The notes under the pieces were generated by a model. That model searched no databases. It was given only the letters and a program-made list of their open reading frames with translations, and was not told the origin of the DNA. Of a DNA stretch of 64,000 bases, positions 1 to 8,343 are shown piece after piece. Position numbers and translations under genes: made by a program. The stretch comes from Chitinophaga sp. H8 (GTDB lineage: Bacteria; Bacteroidota; Bacteroidia; Chitinophagales; Chitinophagaceae): assembly GCF_040567655.1 (NCBI RefSeq), contig NZ_JBEXAC010000001.1, positions 558,001 through 622,000 on the forward strand, read 5' to 3'. How positions within the stretch are numbered: the first letter of the stretch is position 1; each line of letters opens with the position of its first letter.

Positions 1-111
1 GCTGTTAGCCTTTAGCTATTAGCTTCGGTGTTTTGTTGTTTACAATAACATGATGCCAGACAACAAAACATAATCCCTAACAGCTAACAGCTAATAGCTA
101 ACAGCTAATTT
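1..111. repeat. Inverted array of 7-bp units (element A)
   Basis: The left arm has three 7-bp units (gctgtta, gccttta, gctatta at 1-21). The right arm has five units in the opposite orientation (ctaacag, ctaacag, ctaatag, ctaacag, ctaattt at 77-111). Between them is a perfect 11-bp inverted repeat, tgttttgttgt at 29-39 and acaacaaaaca at 60-70. The right end runs directly into the yggS -7 box. The left end may continue beyond the window. The same unit type recurs at 48999-49130. Confidence 0.8.
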
Positions 112-114
112 TGC

Positions 115-122
115 TACTTTTG
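115..122 (+). promoter_or_regulatory. -7 promoter element of yggS
   Basis: TACTTTTG is an exact match to the Bacteroidota -7 consensus TAnnTTTG. Only four bases separate it from the ATG at 127, so a start site at the usual distance would give a leaderless or nearly leaderless mRNA. No convincing -33 TTTG is seen. Confidence 0.6.
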
Positions 123-126
123 CCTA

Positions 127-804
127 ATGGCAATTAATTTATCCGCATTTGAGCAGGTAAAAGCGGCATTAGCCCCTTTTCAGGCAAAGTTGGTAGCAGT
201 ATCCAAGATAAAACCGGTAGCAGATATACAGGCATTATACGACGCGGGCCAACGTATTTTTGGTGAAAACTATGTACAGGAGCTGGCAGATAAGCAACCC
301 CGTTTGCCGGCAGATATTGCCTGGCATTTTATAGGCCACCTGCAATCCAATAAAGTAAAATACATCGCACCTTTTGTGGATACCATCCATGCAGTAGACA
401 GTATTAAGTTGCTGCAGGAGATTAATAAACAAGCGGGCAAACACCAGCGGGTAATTCATTGCCTGCTGCAGGTGTATATCGCAGCAGAAGAAACAAAATT
501 TGGCATGGATGAGCAGGAGCTGTTACAACTGCTCGATGCCTGGAAAGCCGCAGAAAATACCTTCCCCCATATACGTATTGCAGGGTTGATGGGCATGGCT
601 ACCAATACTGATAATGAAACGCAGATCCGTAAAGAGTTTCATCATCTTAAAGCACTGCATACTTCCATAAAAGAAACTTATTTCAGGGAGCACGACTATT
701 TTAAAGAACTGTCTGTTGGCATGAGCGGCGACTACCTGCTGGCATTGCAGGAAGGGAGTACCATGGTCAGGATAGGCAGCCTTCTGTTCGGTGCAAGGCT
801 TTAG
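127..804 (+). CDS. yggS: YggS family PLP-dependent protein (PLP homeostasis)
   Basis: This is a YggS/PROSC family protein, a single-domain alanine-racemase-like TIM barrel that binds pyridoxal 5'-phosphate and helps keep cytosolic PLP and amino-acid pools balanced. Visible family motifs are AVSK near residue 27 (the PLP lysine), FGENYVQEL near 45-53, WHFIGHLQSNK near 66-76, GLMGMA, and a C-terminal MSGDY followed by STMVRIGSLLFG. At 225 aa it is of usual length. The ATG at 127 is the only sensible start. It sits directly behind a strong -7 element with almost no 5' leader. The next gene starts 13 bases downstream on the same strand, so co-transcription is likely. Confidence 0.93.
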   Translation: MAINLSAFEQVKAALAPFQAKLVAVSKIKPVADIQALYDAGQRIFGENYVQELADKQPRLPADIAWHFIGHLQSNKVKYIAPFVDTIHAVDSIKLLQEINKQAGKHQRVIHCLLQVYIAAEETKFGMDEQELLQLLDAWKAAENTFPHIRIAGLMGMATNTDNETQIRKEFHHLKALHTSIKETYFREHDYFKELSVGMSGDYLLALQEGSTMVRIGSLLFGARL

Positions 805-817
805 GGAATACCATACA

Positions 818-2083
818 ATGAAAACACTAATCACACCGCATATGAAGTATTTATGGATAATATGCCTGGTGGGCATCGGTTTCACTGCCTGTAACACCGG
901 CAGCAGTAAAAAGGAGCTGGTGGCCGGTATATGGCAGGCAAAGCTGCATCGCCAGGATGGTGCAGCTATCGTATTCAATTTTGAGGTAAAAGACTCCCTG
1001 GGCAAAAAAGTACTGTATATCATCAATGCTACGGAACGGATGCTGGTGGATGATATACAGGTACAGGGCGATTCGCTGCTGATTAAAATGCCTTTCTTTG
1101 ACTCTGAGTTCAAGGCCGCTTTTCAGGCCGATGGTAATATACAGGGAAAGTGGGTCCGGCATCTGGCTGATAAAGATGTGGATATCCCTTTTTCCGCTGT
1201 ACAGGGTGTTGCGGAACGGTTTAAGGTAAATACTCCCGCTAAGGGGAATGTAAGCGGCCGCTGGGCTACCCGCTTCAAGGCAGAAGGAAAGGATACCTCT
1301 TTTGCAGTAGGAGAATTTAAGCAGGAAGGCAATATTGTACATGGTACTTTTTTAACGCCTACAGGGGATTACCGTTTCCTGGATGGGGTATTGGATGGGG
1401 ATTCCCTCAGATTGTCAACATTTGATGGTTCTCACGCTTATCTGTTTACCGCATTGCTGCGCAACGATGCCGCACTGGAAGGCACTTTCTATGCGGGTAT
1501 CGGTACCGGCAAACAGCAATGGCTGGCCCGTAAGGATGCTACAGCGGCATTGCCTGATGCGTCTACCCTGGCCACCCTGAAAAAGGATTCTGCCCAACTG
1601 AACTTCCGTTTTCCGGATATGACCGGCAAAATGGTATCTATCAAAGACGACCGGTTTAAGAACAAAGTGGTGGTAATTACCCTGATGGGTTCCTGGTGTC
1701 CGAACTGTATGGATGAAACCAATTACCTGAGCGAATGGTATAAGGCGAATAAAGACCGTGGGGTGGAAGTAATAGGCCTTTCCTACGAAAGGACCCCTGA
1801 TTTTGAAACCTCCAGGAAAAGCCTCTCCGGCTTCTTAAAACGCTTTGATGTGCAATACCCGGTACTCATCACCGGCGTGACGCCTAATGACCCGCAAAAG
1901 GGCGAAAAAACACTTCCACAGCTGAGCAGTATCAGTGGATTTCCCACCACCATTTTTGTGGATAAAAAGGGTAATGTGAAGGAAGTACATACCGGCTTTG
2001 CTGGTCCGGGTACCGGAGAACATTACGAAACATTCAAAACTAACTTTATAAAACTGGTAGACGGGCTGTTGCAGGAGCAATAG
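818..2083 (+). CDS. TlpA-like thioredoxin-domain lipoprotein
   Basis: The N-terminus has a hydrophobic stretch ending in a lipobox-like GFTAC, which predicts a lipoprotein exposed in the periplasm. The first 240 or so mature residues form a beta-rich domain I cannot assign. The C-terminal 160 residues are an AhpC/TSA-TlpA thioredoxin fold with the redox motif WCPNC near residues 292-296. Proteins of this design act as thiol-disulfide oxidoreductases; the partner is unknown. Starts at 818 or 842 both leave a good signal peptide; a GTG at 791 would overlap yggS and is less likely. A strong hairpin terminator follows. Confidence 0.85.
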   Translation: MKTLITPHMKYLWIICLVGIGFTACNTGSSKKELVAGIWQAKLHRQDGAAIVFNFEVKDSLGKKVLYIINATERMLVDDIQVQGDSLLIKMPFFDSEFKAAFQADGNIQGKWVRHLADKDVDIPFSAVQGVAERFKVNTPAKGNVSGRWATRFKAEGKDTSFAVGEFKQEGNIVHGTFLTPTGDYRFLDGVLDGDSLRLSTFDGSHAYLFTALLRNDAALEGTFYAGIGTGKQQWLARKDATAALPDASTLATLKKDSAQLNFRFPDMTGKMVSIKDDRFKNKVVVITLMGSWCPNCMDETNYLSEWYKANKDRGVEVIGLSYERTPDFETSRKSLSGFLKRFDVQYPVLITGVTPNDPQKGEKTLPQLSSISGFPTTIFVDKKGNVKEVHTGFAGPGTGEHYETFKTNFIKLVDGLLQEQ

Positions 2084-2102
2084 GATCAGGTCTATAAAGC
2101 AT

Positions 2103-2145
2103 AAAAAAGGGAATGGTCCGCATTGGCGGGCCACTCCCTTTTTTA
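2103..2145 (+). terminator. Rho-independent terminator
   Basis: An A-rich left arm (aaaaaggga, then tggtccgc) pairs with gcgggcca and tcccttttt, ending in a T run. It closes the yggS-tlpA unit. Confidence 0.8.
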
Positions 2146-2560
2146 TTGACCGGAATACTCATTTTCCCATTGAAACGAGGTCTTATCTATGGATGACTCA
2201 CATCCCGCCTGTGTGTAAACGCTTATCAGGATTTATTAATAAAAGGTGTAAACCTGTGGCAGGACTAGACCTTATCATAAAATCAGGGATAATCCTGCCA
2301 TGGGCCTACGTTTGCATAGGGATATCCCGTATATGTCCCGTATATGTCCCATATATATCCCGTATATATCCCGACAATGGTGCTAGTCGGAATATCTATG
2401 GGACATCTCCGGAATATCTCCGGTTTATGTACGGATGATAAATAAGTAATGATAGCCATTGATTAGCCGTTAGCCTGGGCTAAGGGTGATTATGTGCCAT
2501 ATTGCAGTTGTTATGAAATTTGGAGGCGAGCGCTTATTTTGTAGTACCAATTGTTATTAT
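2146..2560. other. Intergenic region upstream of the CubicO-like gene
   Basis: This 415-base stretch holds the 11-bp array at 2319-2442. At 2462-2483 there are two TTAGCC 7-mers followed by inverted GGCTAA, which may be a minimal copy of the 7-bp element family. A weak -7-like TTATTTTG lies at about 2534-2541. No credible gene was seen. Confidence 0.6.
2319..2442. repeat. Inverted array of 11-bp units (element B)
   Basis: Five tandem 11-bp units of the form tatatgtcccg lie at 2319-2373. After a 14-base centre, four to five units in reverse orientation follow at 2388-2442 (cggaatatcta, tgggacatctc, cggaatatctc, cggtttatgta, partial cggatgataaa). The consensus read from the left is nAtATrTCCCG. 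An 81-codon reading frame at 2193-2438 crosses it but looks like a repeat artefact. Confidence 0.8.
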
Positions 2561-3835
2561 ATGAAGAAAACTGTATGGCTGCTGTCGGCCCACCTATGCC
2601 TTTGGGGGGCGGCGTATGCACAAAGCCGTCCTCAACAATTTATGCAGGCTGCCAGTCCTGCGTCCGCAGGGTTTTCTGCAGAAAGACTGCAAAAGCTGGA
2701 TACCTTCTTTCAGGAGATGGTGGATAAGGGGATGGCCCCGAATGCGGTGACCTTTATCGCGCATAAGGGTAAAATTGTGCATTACAAAGCATATGGTTAC
2801 CGCAACCTGGAGCGGCAGGAGCCTGTCCGAAAGGATGATATTTTCAGGATCGCCTCACAGACCAAACTGATCACTACTATTGCGCTGATGATGTTGTATG
2901 AAGAAGGGAAGTTTTTCCTGGATGATCCTTTGTACAAGTATATGCCGGCTTTCGGGAATGCGAAAGTACTGGTCAGCTATGACCGGGCAAAAGGTACTTA
3001 TGAAACGAAGCCTGCGGCTACACCTGTTACTATCCGTCAGCTGTTATCACATTCTTCCGGTATTCCCTACGATCATCCGTTGGATAGTGTATTATTTGGA
3101 AAGGGGATTGGTTTATTTGGCTCATTGAAGAACGACCGGCTGGAAGACCTGATCGCTAAAGTGGCCCAACGGCCATTGGTACACGAGCCTGGGGAAAAAT
3201 TCACATATGGCTTTAATACCGATGTGGCTGGCAGGTTAGTTGAAATACTTTCGGGCATGAGCCTGAAGGATTATTTCCAGCAGAAAATTTTTGCACCACT
3301 GGGCATGAAGGACACCTATTTTTATCTGCCGCCATCCAAAGCCAGCCGTTTGGTAGAATTGTATGCTTTGACGGGTACCAACAGTAAATTAAGCTTATGT
3401 CCGGATTCGGTAGCCCGGAAGTTTCCCATCAGCGGCGCCCAAACCTTATACCTGGGTGGTGCGGGATTAGTGAGCACGGCTGCTGATTATGCCCGTATCT
3501 GCCAGCTGATCCTGAATGGAGGGGAGTTTAACGGCGTACGGTTGCTGAGCCGTAAAACGGTAGACCTGATCACCCGTAACCAGATAGGAGATGCCTGGGT
3601 ATGGGACCGCCAGGATAAGTTTGGCTTAGGCTTTCAGATCATTACGGAAAACAGCCGTTATGGTGATCAGGCTACGCCGGGCAGTCTTACCTGGGGCGGG
3701 GCTTATTGCTCTGAGCATACTATCGACCCAAAAGAAGAACTGATCATGTTGGTATTTACCAATGTATATCCTTACACTTATTCCGTGGAGTTTATTCATA
3801 AGTTCCGTATCCTGGCTTACCAGGCTTTGTTATAA
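2561..3835 (+). CDS. CubicO-type serine hydrolase (class C beta-lactamase fold)
   Basis: A cleavable signal peptide ending AAYAQ places the product in the periplasm. The mature 400 residues have the beta-lactamase/transpeptidase fold of the CubicO group (Pfam Beta-lactamase). SQTK, within RIASQTKLITT, is the SxxK nucleophile motif; YGFN supplies the tyrosine of the YxN-like motif, and a WGGAYC segment sits where the KTG/HxG element normally lies. Members include esterases, D-aminopeptidases and penicillin-binding-like enzymes, so the substrate cannot be named. The ATG at 2561 is chosen because it starts the signal peptide; the upstream in-frame ATG at 2486 adds non-signal sequence. The gene appears to stand alone. 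Confidence 0.85.
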   Translation: MKKTVWLLSAHLCLWGAAYAQSRPQQFMQAASPASAGFSAERLQKLDTFFQEMVDKGMAPNAVTFIAHKGKIVHYKAYGYRNLERQEPVRKDDIFRIASQTKLITTIALMMLYEEGKFFLDDPLYKYMPAFGNAKVLVSYDRAKGTYETKPAATPVTIRQLLSHSSGIPYDHPLDSVLFGKGIGLFGSLKNDRLEDLIAKVAQRPLVHEPGEKFTYGFNTDVAGRLVEILSGMSLKDYFQQKIFAPLGMKDTYFYLPPSKASRLVELYALTGTNSKLSLCPDSVARKFPISGAQTLYLGGAGLVSTAADYARICQLILNGGEFNGVRLLSRKTVDLITRNQIGDAWVWDRQDKFGLGFQIITENSRYGDQATPGSLTWGGAYCSEHTIDPKEELIMLVFTNVYPYTYSVEFIHKFRILAYQALL

Positions 3836-3985
3836 ATCCGGGTGGCGTTAGTAAATTGTTAAAGTCCCCGGCAGAAGGTATTGAAGAAACTACAGAGGTA
3901 TTCTTGGCCTGATATTTGGAAAATTGTTCACAGCACGCAGAACCAAGTGCTTTCAACAGTTGTTAAACCAATAAATCTTGTAACT

Positions 3986-4288
3986 ATGAGTACCACAAAA
4001 TTTTTAGCAGGAGCTATCGCCGGGTTGACCACAGGAATTGTAATAGGTATGTTGACCGCCCCTGATAGTGGTGAAGAGACCAGAAAAAAGATCAGACATA
4101 CCGCAGATAACTGGCGCCATAGATTGAATAAACTGGTAGGGAAAGGTGCAGATGATTTGTCTGAGTTAAAACATGTATTTGAAAATGAGGTAACCGGCTT
4201 GAAGGATGATGTACGTGAACGTGTACTGAGGCTGATCGAAGAAAGCCAGGGTACTTACAATAAATTTAAAAATGAGGCTTTATCATAA
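3986..4288 (+). CDS. YtxH domain-containing protein
   Basis: A 100-aa protein with one N-terminal glycine-rich hydrophobic helix (FLAGAIAGLTTGIVIGMLTAP, roughly residues 6-26) followed by a charged amphipathic helix (GEETRKK onwards). This is the layout of YtxH (general stress protein) family proteins, usually membrane-anchored with the helical tail in the cytosol. The ATG at 3986 gives the normal family N-terminus; the longer frame from 3881 adds 35 residues with no resemblance. It is convergent with the SRPBCC gene across a shared terminator. Confidence 0.8.
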   Translation: MSTTKFLAGAIAGLTTGIVIGMLTAPDSGEETRKKIRHTADNWRHRLNKLVGKGADDLSELKHVFENEVTGLKDDVRERVLRLIEESQGTYNKFKNEALS

Positions 4289-4325
4289 GGCCTCGTTTCA
4301 GCTTCATTCGGTTATCGCGAAAAGC

Positions 4326-4383
4326 AAAAATTCCTTTGTTAACAGCAGGTACTTAACCAGTTGTATAAACAAAGGAATTTTTT
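4326..4383. terminator. Bidirectional terminator between convergent genes
   Basis: The arms aaaaattcctttgtt and aacaaaggaatttttt can pair, separated by about 28 bases. A/T runs on both outer sides would serve both the YtxH and the SRPBCC gene. Confidence 0.7.
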
Positions 4384-4401
4384 GTTGGAATAAACACCGG
4401 C

Positions 4402-5124
4402 TCAGGAAATAATTTCACCGGTTTCCATATAGCTTTTAAAGCTTTTGATATCGTTGTAGATCATTCTTTCAAAAGCAGTATTAAGTAACCACGCAAGTCC
4501 GGTACCTACATATCCGGCCGGTGGGCGGTAGGAGATCATCACATTTATTTCCGTAGTATCCGGTGTCAGTGCTTTAAAGCTCACCCTTCCGGCAGTAGCT
4601 ATTTCAGAGCCGGTTACTGATCTCCACCCCAGGAATTCGCCGGGTACTTCTTTCACAATCTGCGCATCCCATGCTACCGTACCAATACCGCCGGGGCCTT
4701 TGGCAACCCAATGGGAGTTTTTATTATCCGTTTCCTGCACAGATTCCAGGTGCTTCATAAAAACCGGGAGATTGCTGAGCTGGCGCCAGAAATAATATAC
4801 CTCTTCTTTGGGATTATTGATAATCTGGGAAGTTCTGATATTAATAGCCCTGGAATGCCTGTCTGCCTGCCTTACGCCGGTCATGGCATTGAATAAACAG
4901 TTGCCCGATATACCCCGGTACAATAAATATCCTCCTGCCAGCAGTTTAATAAGGCTGTTTACCGGTTTTTTATCTACTTTGCTGATCGCTGAGCCGATAG
5001 CCCAGGCGCCTGCCAGAATAGAAACCAGACGGCCTTCCTGTGTTACATTGATAATCGTGGAGTGATCATACAAAATGCCTCCGGTAGGGGGAAGGTGGGA
5101 ATGAGATGGTGCGTAAGTATCCAT
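4402..5124 (-). CDS. SRPBCC family protein with N-terminal DUF2892-like membrane segment
   Basis: The N-terminal third contains two adjacent hydrophobic, glycine-containing segments (VSILAGAWAIGSAIS and LIKLLAGGYLLYRGI) that resemble DUF2892. Residues from about 95 onward look like a Polyketide_cyc/SRPBCC (START-like) ligand-binding domain: it begins INIRTSQIINNPKEEVYYFWR and ends in an amphipathic helix with FERMIYNDIKSFKSYMETG. This pairing is common in stress-related Bacteroidota proteins; the ligand is unknown. It faces the YtxH gene, another presumed stress protein. Confidence 0.75.
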   Translation of the reverse strand: MDTYAPSHSHLPPTGGILYDHSTIINVTQEGRLVSILAGAWAIGSAISKVDKKPVNSLIKLLAGGYLLYRGISGNCLFNAMTGVRQADRHSRAINIRTSQIINNPKEEVYYFWRQLSNLPVFMKHLESVQETDNKNSHWVAKGPGGIGTVAWDAQIVKEVPGEFLGWRSVTGSEIATAGRVSFKALTPDTTEINVMISYRPPAGYVGTGLAWLLNTAFERMIYNDIKSFKSYMETGEIIS

Positions 5125-5339
5125 AATTGCGTTTTTTACTGAAATATCTCTAAAACCCTGCTTACTTTGAAAGCGGGGGTAAGGGGTTGATAATCAGTAA
5201 ACATTACCCGGCGCTAAAATGTTCAATAAGGATGTTGTTGTGGAACAGGGGATACGGTGCGTATAAAATTACACACTTTTGCGCGGAGGAAACTGGCATT
5301 GATGTCGTGTTTTTACAATTTTCCGGGTAGATACCCTGC

Positions 5340-5347
5340 TATATTTG
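5340..5347 (+). promoter_or_regulatory. -7 promoter element of the MFS gene
   Basis: TATATTTG exactly matches TAnnTTTG and lies 46 bases upstream of the chosen ATG at 5394. The remainder of 5125-5339 shows no other recognisable feature. Confidence 0.5.
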
Positions 5348-5393
5348 CCACTATACCCCCTTAGTGGGCATTCATTATTTTGATCCTTACCAT

Positions 5394-6638
5394 ATGCTAA
5401 AGAACAAGCAGGCGGCATTGCCATTTATTTTTATTACGTTATTGATAGATTTTACGGGTTTTGGTATTATCCTGCCGGTAATGCCCCGGTTAATTGAGCA
5501 ATTAACAGGAGAAGGTATCAGCAGGGCTTCCCAATATGGAGGCTGGCTGGCTTTTGCCTATGCGGTGATGCAATTTATTTTTGCGCCTGTATTGGGAGGC
5601 CTGAGCGACCGTTACGGGCGCCGGCCGGTATTGCTGTTATCTTTATTTGGGTTGGGGCTGGACTACCTGTTCCTGGCATTTGCACCCAGTATTTTCTGGT
5701 TATTCATAGGCCGGTTGATTTCCGGGATTACCGGTGCCAGTTTTACTACCGGTGCCGCATATATTGCAGATGTTAGTCCGCCGGAAAAACGGGCGCAGAG
5801 CTTCGGTATTACCGGTGCCGCATTCGGACTGGGGTTTATCATAGGCCCGGTGATTGGCGGCTTGAGCAGTGACTGGGGCCTGCGGGCGCCCTTCCTGATT
5901 GCTGCCGGATTATCACTCGTGAACTGCCTGTATGGTTATTTCGTACTGCCAGAGTCGTTATCAATGGAAAACCGCCGTTCCTTTGATTGGAAGCGGGCTA
6001 ATCCGGTGGGCTCCTTTAAACAAATACAAAAGTATCCTGTAGTAGCCGGGCTGGTCCTGGCGCTTACCCTGATTTATATCGGGCATAATGCAGTAGAAAC
6101 CACCTGGACCTATTACACGATTGAGAAATTTAAATGGAGTGAGCGGATGATCGGTTATTCACTGGCTGCTGCCGGAATAGGGATTGCGGTAGTGCAGGGC
6201 TGGCTGATACGCATCATCATACCACGGCTGGGCCCGAAAAATACGGTATACATCGGATTAAGCCTGCGGGTATTGGCGGCGATGTTAATCGCCCTGGCCT
6301 CCCAGGGATGGATGTTGTTTGTAATCCTGATCCCTGACGCATTGAGCTTTATGTCTACCCCTGCCTTACAGGGGATCATGAGCAATCAGATACCAGCCAC
6401 CGAACAGGGAGAACTGCAAGGGGTGATGGGCAGTACATTTAGTATTTGTGCGATCATAGGCCCGGTACTGATGTCCAACATCTTTGCATTTTTTACAAAA
6501 GCAGATGCCCCGTTTTATTTTCCCGGTGCTGCTTTTGTATTGGAGGCGGTGCTTACACTAACAGGCATATTAATAATCGCCCGGTATTTATCTGCCTGGC
6601 AGCCTGTAAAGCAAGCCAATCCCGAAACATCTCATTAA
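5394..6638 (+). CDS. MFS transporter, TCR/Tet-like drug exporter
   Basis: Twelve hydrophobic segments can be read across 414 residues. The loop between segments 2 and 3 has the MFS motif A, GGLSDRYGRRPVL, and segment 5 has the antiporter-type GxxxGPxxGG pattern (GLGFIIGPVIGG). The opening IDFTGFGIILPVMP is characteristic of the TCR/Tet family of proton-coupled tetracycline and multidrug exporters in the inner membrane. Substrate cannot be assigned; many chromosomal relatives do not confer tetracycline resistance. Start 5394 places the first membrane helix at residue 9. The methyltransferase gene follows on the same strand and may be co-transcribed. Confidence 0.88.
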   Translation: MLKNKQAALPFIFITLLIDFTGFGIILPVMPRLIEQLTGEGISRASQYGGWLAFAYAVMQFIFAPVLGGLSDRYGRRPVLLLSLFGLGLDYLFLAFAPSIFWLFIGRLISGITGASFTTGAAYIADVSPPEKRAQSFGITGAAFGLGFIIGPVIGGLSSDWGLRAPFLIAAGLSLVNCLYGYFVLPESLSMENRRSFDWKRANPVGSFKQIQKYPVVAGLVLALTLIYIGHNAVETTWTYYTIEKFKWSERMIGYSLAAAGIGIAVVQGWLIRIIIPRLGPKNTVYIGLSLRVLAAMLIALASQGWMLFVILIPDALSFMSTPALQGIMSNQIPATEQGELQGVMGSTFSICAIIGPVLMSNIFAFFTKADAPFYFPGAAFVLEAVLTLTGILIIARYLSAWQPVKQANPETSH

Positions 6639-6689
6639 GTATTGAGAATGTTAGCCGCTTTCAGTAAGTTTAATTTTAAAAAAATAGCA

Positions 6690-7538
6690 ATGGAAACAAG
6701 CAAACCCACACAGCCTGATAATACAGCAGTAAGAACCGCATTATGGAGGGCCTTACACGTTCAGGCAGATGCGAAACCTGCTATACTTGCGGATGAAGTT
6801 GGTTTAAAATTAATTGCGCCGCCCGACGATTGGCAGGAACGCCCGGATATGAAATATACCAAACGGCTCAGGGCATCTATTGTAGCCCGTTCCCGTTTTA
6901 TTGAAGACTTAGCCATCTCGCAAATTGAAAAGGGCGTTAAACAATATGTTTTACTCGGTGCAGGGCTGGATAGTTTTGCTCAAAGAAATAGGGGCATCAG
7001 TTCACAGGTAGATATTTACGAAATTGACCAACCCGATACCCTGGCGTGGAAAGAAAAAAGGCTCCTTGAAAACGGGTATGACATTCCCGGTAATCTTCAT
7101 TTTGTACCTGTTGATTTTGAAGTGGCATCCTGGTGGGAAGCGTTATTGCGCAAGGGCTTTGATATCGGCCAACAAGCATTTGTTTCCTGTATTGGCGTCA
7201 CGCTTTATCTCACTACAGCAGCAATTACAGATACGCTGAAGAAAATGACCTTGCTGGCACCAGGTACTACCATTGCCATATCCTTTTATCTGCCGGTAGC
7301 CTTACTTGAGGAAGAGGATCGCCCCCTGATGGAAATGTCGATCAAAGGAGCCGCCGCTTCAGGAACGCCATTTGTAAGTTTCTTTTCGATTGAAGAAATA
7401 GTGAAGCTGGCAGAGGAAGCAGGCTTAAAAACAATTCAAACCATTTCCACCAAGGATATGACAGCGCTGTATTTTAAGAACAGGGCTGATGATCTCTTGC
7501 CTGCAAGCGGGGAAGTATTCCTGGTAGCAACTACCTAA
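6690..7538 (+). CDS. Class I SAM-dependent methyltransferase, LCMT/PPM-like
   Basis: The 282-aa product matches the leucine carboxyl methyltransferase-like family. RASIVARSRFIEDL precedes the SAM-binding motif I (QYVLLGAGLDSFAQR, about residues 85-99), and motif II contains YEIDQPDTLAWKE. In bacteria these enzymes methylate carboxyl groups of small molecules or polyketides; the substrate here is unknown. The start at 6690 is preferred over 6642 because the family usually begins shortly before the conserved helix. It follows the exporter gene by 51 bases, so it may modify something linked to export, which is inference only. Confidence 0.8.
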   Translation: METSKPTQPDNTAVRTALWRALHVQADAKPAILADEVGLKLIAPPDDWQERPDMKYTKRLRASIVARSRFIEDLAISQIEKGVKQYVLLGAGLDSFAQRNRGISSQVDIYEIDQPDTLAWKEKRLLENGYDIPGNLHFVPVDFEVASWWEALLRKGFDIGQQAFVSCIGVTLYLTTAAITDTLKKMTLLAPGTTIAISFYLPVALLEEEDRPLMEMSIKGAAASGTPFVSFFSIEEIVKLAEEAGLKTIQTISTKDMTALYFKNRADDLLPASGEVFLVATT

Positions 7539-8343
7539 AAGCAGCAGCCCTATAAAGTGATGATGGCAGGTACTTTGCCATCCCATTTTATACGTTGCTG
7601 CACTTTCCAGTTGGCCGTTATCTCAATGGTAAATGCAGGACTATTACATAAGACCCGGGTATCGAAATTGCGGTGAAAAGGCTTAATAAGAAACAGGCGC
7701 AGGCAAAGCCCGCACCTGTCATTCTTTCCGGGGATGGAAGGAATTGGGTATAATAAAGAATGGTTCCTGGTTAGGAATACCTTTTAGTTGGCATACACGA
7801 AGTAACCTGCTATGGCTTTAAAGCCTGTGCCAGTGACAACGTACGTTGGAAGAGTTGTTTTTCTCTTTCGCTATTTACCAGGAAGGTATTGGTATGTGCA
7901 GCCAGTAAAAAATAAAATGGCGTTACATGGGTGTTAAATGGCACTATATGGGATGCCATCACAATGGGTGTTGTTATGCTGACAGGTTCCATTGTCAGCG
8001 CCCTTTCCGGGGTATTACTACTGCAGCTGCTGCAGAGATAAGTGCTGTATAACAGCAACGTAACAAGTTTAAATGTACACAACATGCATTCGTTTTTGGG
8101 GGTCGTAAACAGGCAATGGTTAGTTGCCCGTTCCTTTGGATGATGATGCAAAACTATATACGTTTTTGTAAACAATCATCAGTATTTCAAGGGTTTTATT
8201 AAAATGCGTAGAAATACGCATCATAACAGGGAACGATAGCGACGTGTATATTAACTTATTACTCCCCTTTTATCACAATAAATATGAAATTTGAAAGGGT
8301 TGTTATATTTTAACCTGTTCAAAATTTAAAACCACCTATTTAC
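7539..8343. other. Long intergenic region with a possible small gene and a coding remnant
   Basis: Apart from the small frame annotated at 7810-8085, an open minus-strand frame ends at a TAG at 7550-7552 and stays open for about 70 codons with no start. Its last part reads TIEITANWKVQQRI, which looks protein-like and may be the tail of a decayed gene. A GC-rich hairpin (acaggcgcaggc / gcccgcacctgt) lies at about 7695-7722. Nothing recognisable was seen at 8090-8343. Confidence 0.4.
7810..8085 (-). CDS. Small hypothetical secreted or lipoprotein-like protein
   Basis: From the ATG at 8085 the 91-aa product starts with a hydrophobic segment (FKLVTLLLYSTYLCSSCSS) that resembles a lipoprotein signal, with Cys at the end. 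The rest has no family I recognise. A longer reading from 8175 adds 30 residues with no features. It may be a real exported small protein or a chance frame; base composition does not decide it. Confidence 0.35.
   Translation of the reverse strand: MLCTFKLVTLLLYSTYLCSSCSSNTPERALTMEPVSITTPIVMASHIVPFNTHVTPFYFLLAAHTNTFLVNSEREKQLFQRTLSLAQALKP

Noticed and set aside
523..1113. Long minus-strand frame of 196 codons opposite yggS and the TlpA-like gene
   Set aside because: It crosses two well-supported genes on the other strand, and its translation has no domain pattern.
2193..2438. 81-codon plus-strand frame
   Set aside because: It is made largely of the 11-bp repeat (repeated YISRIYP-like translation), without a start context or family resemblance.
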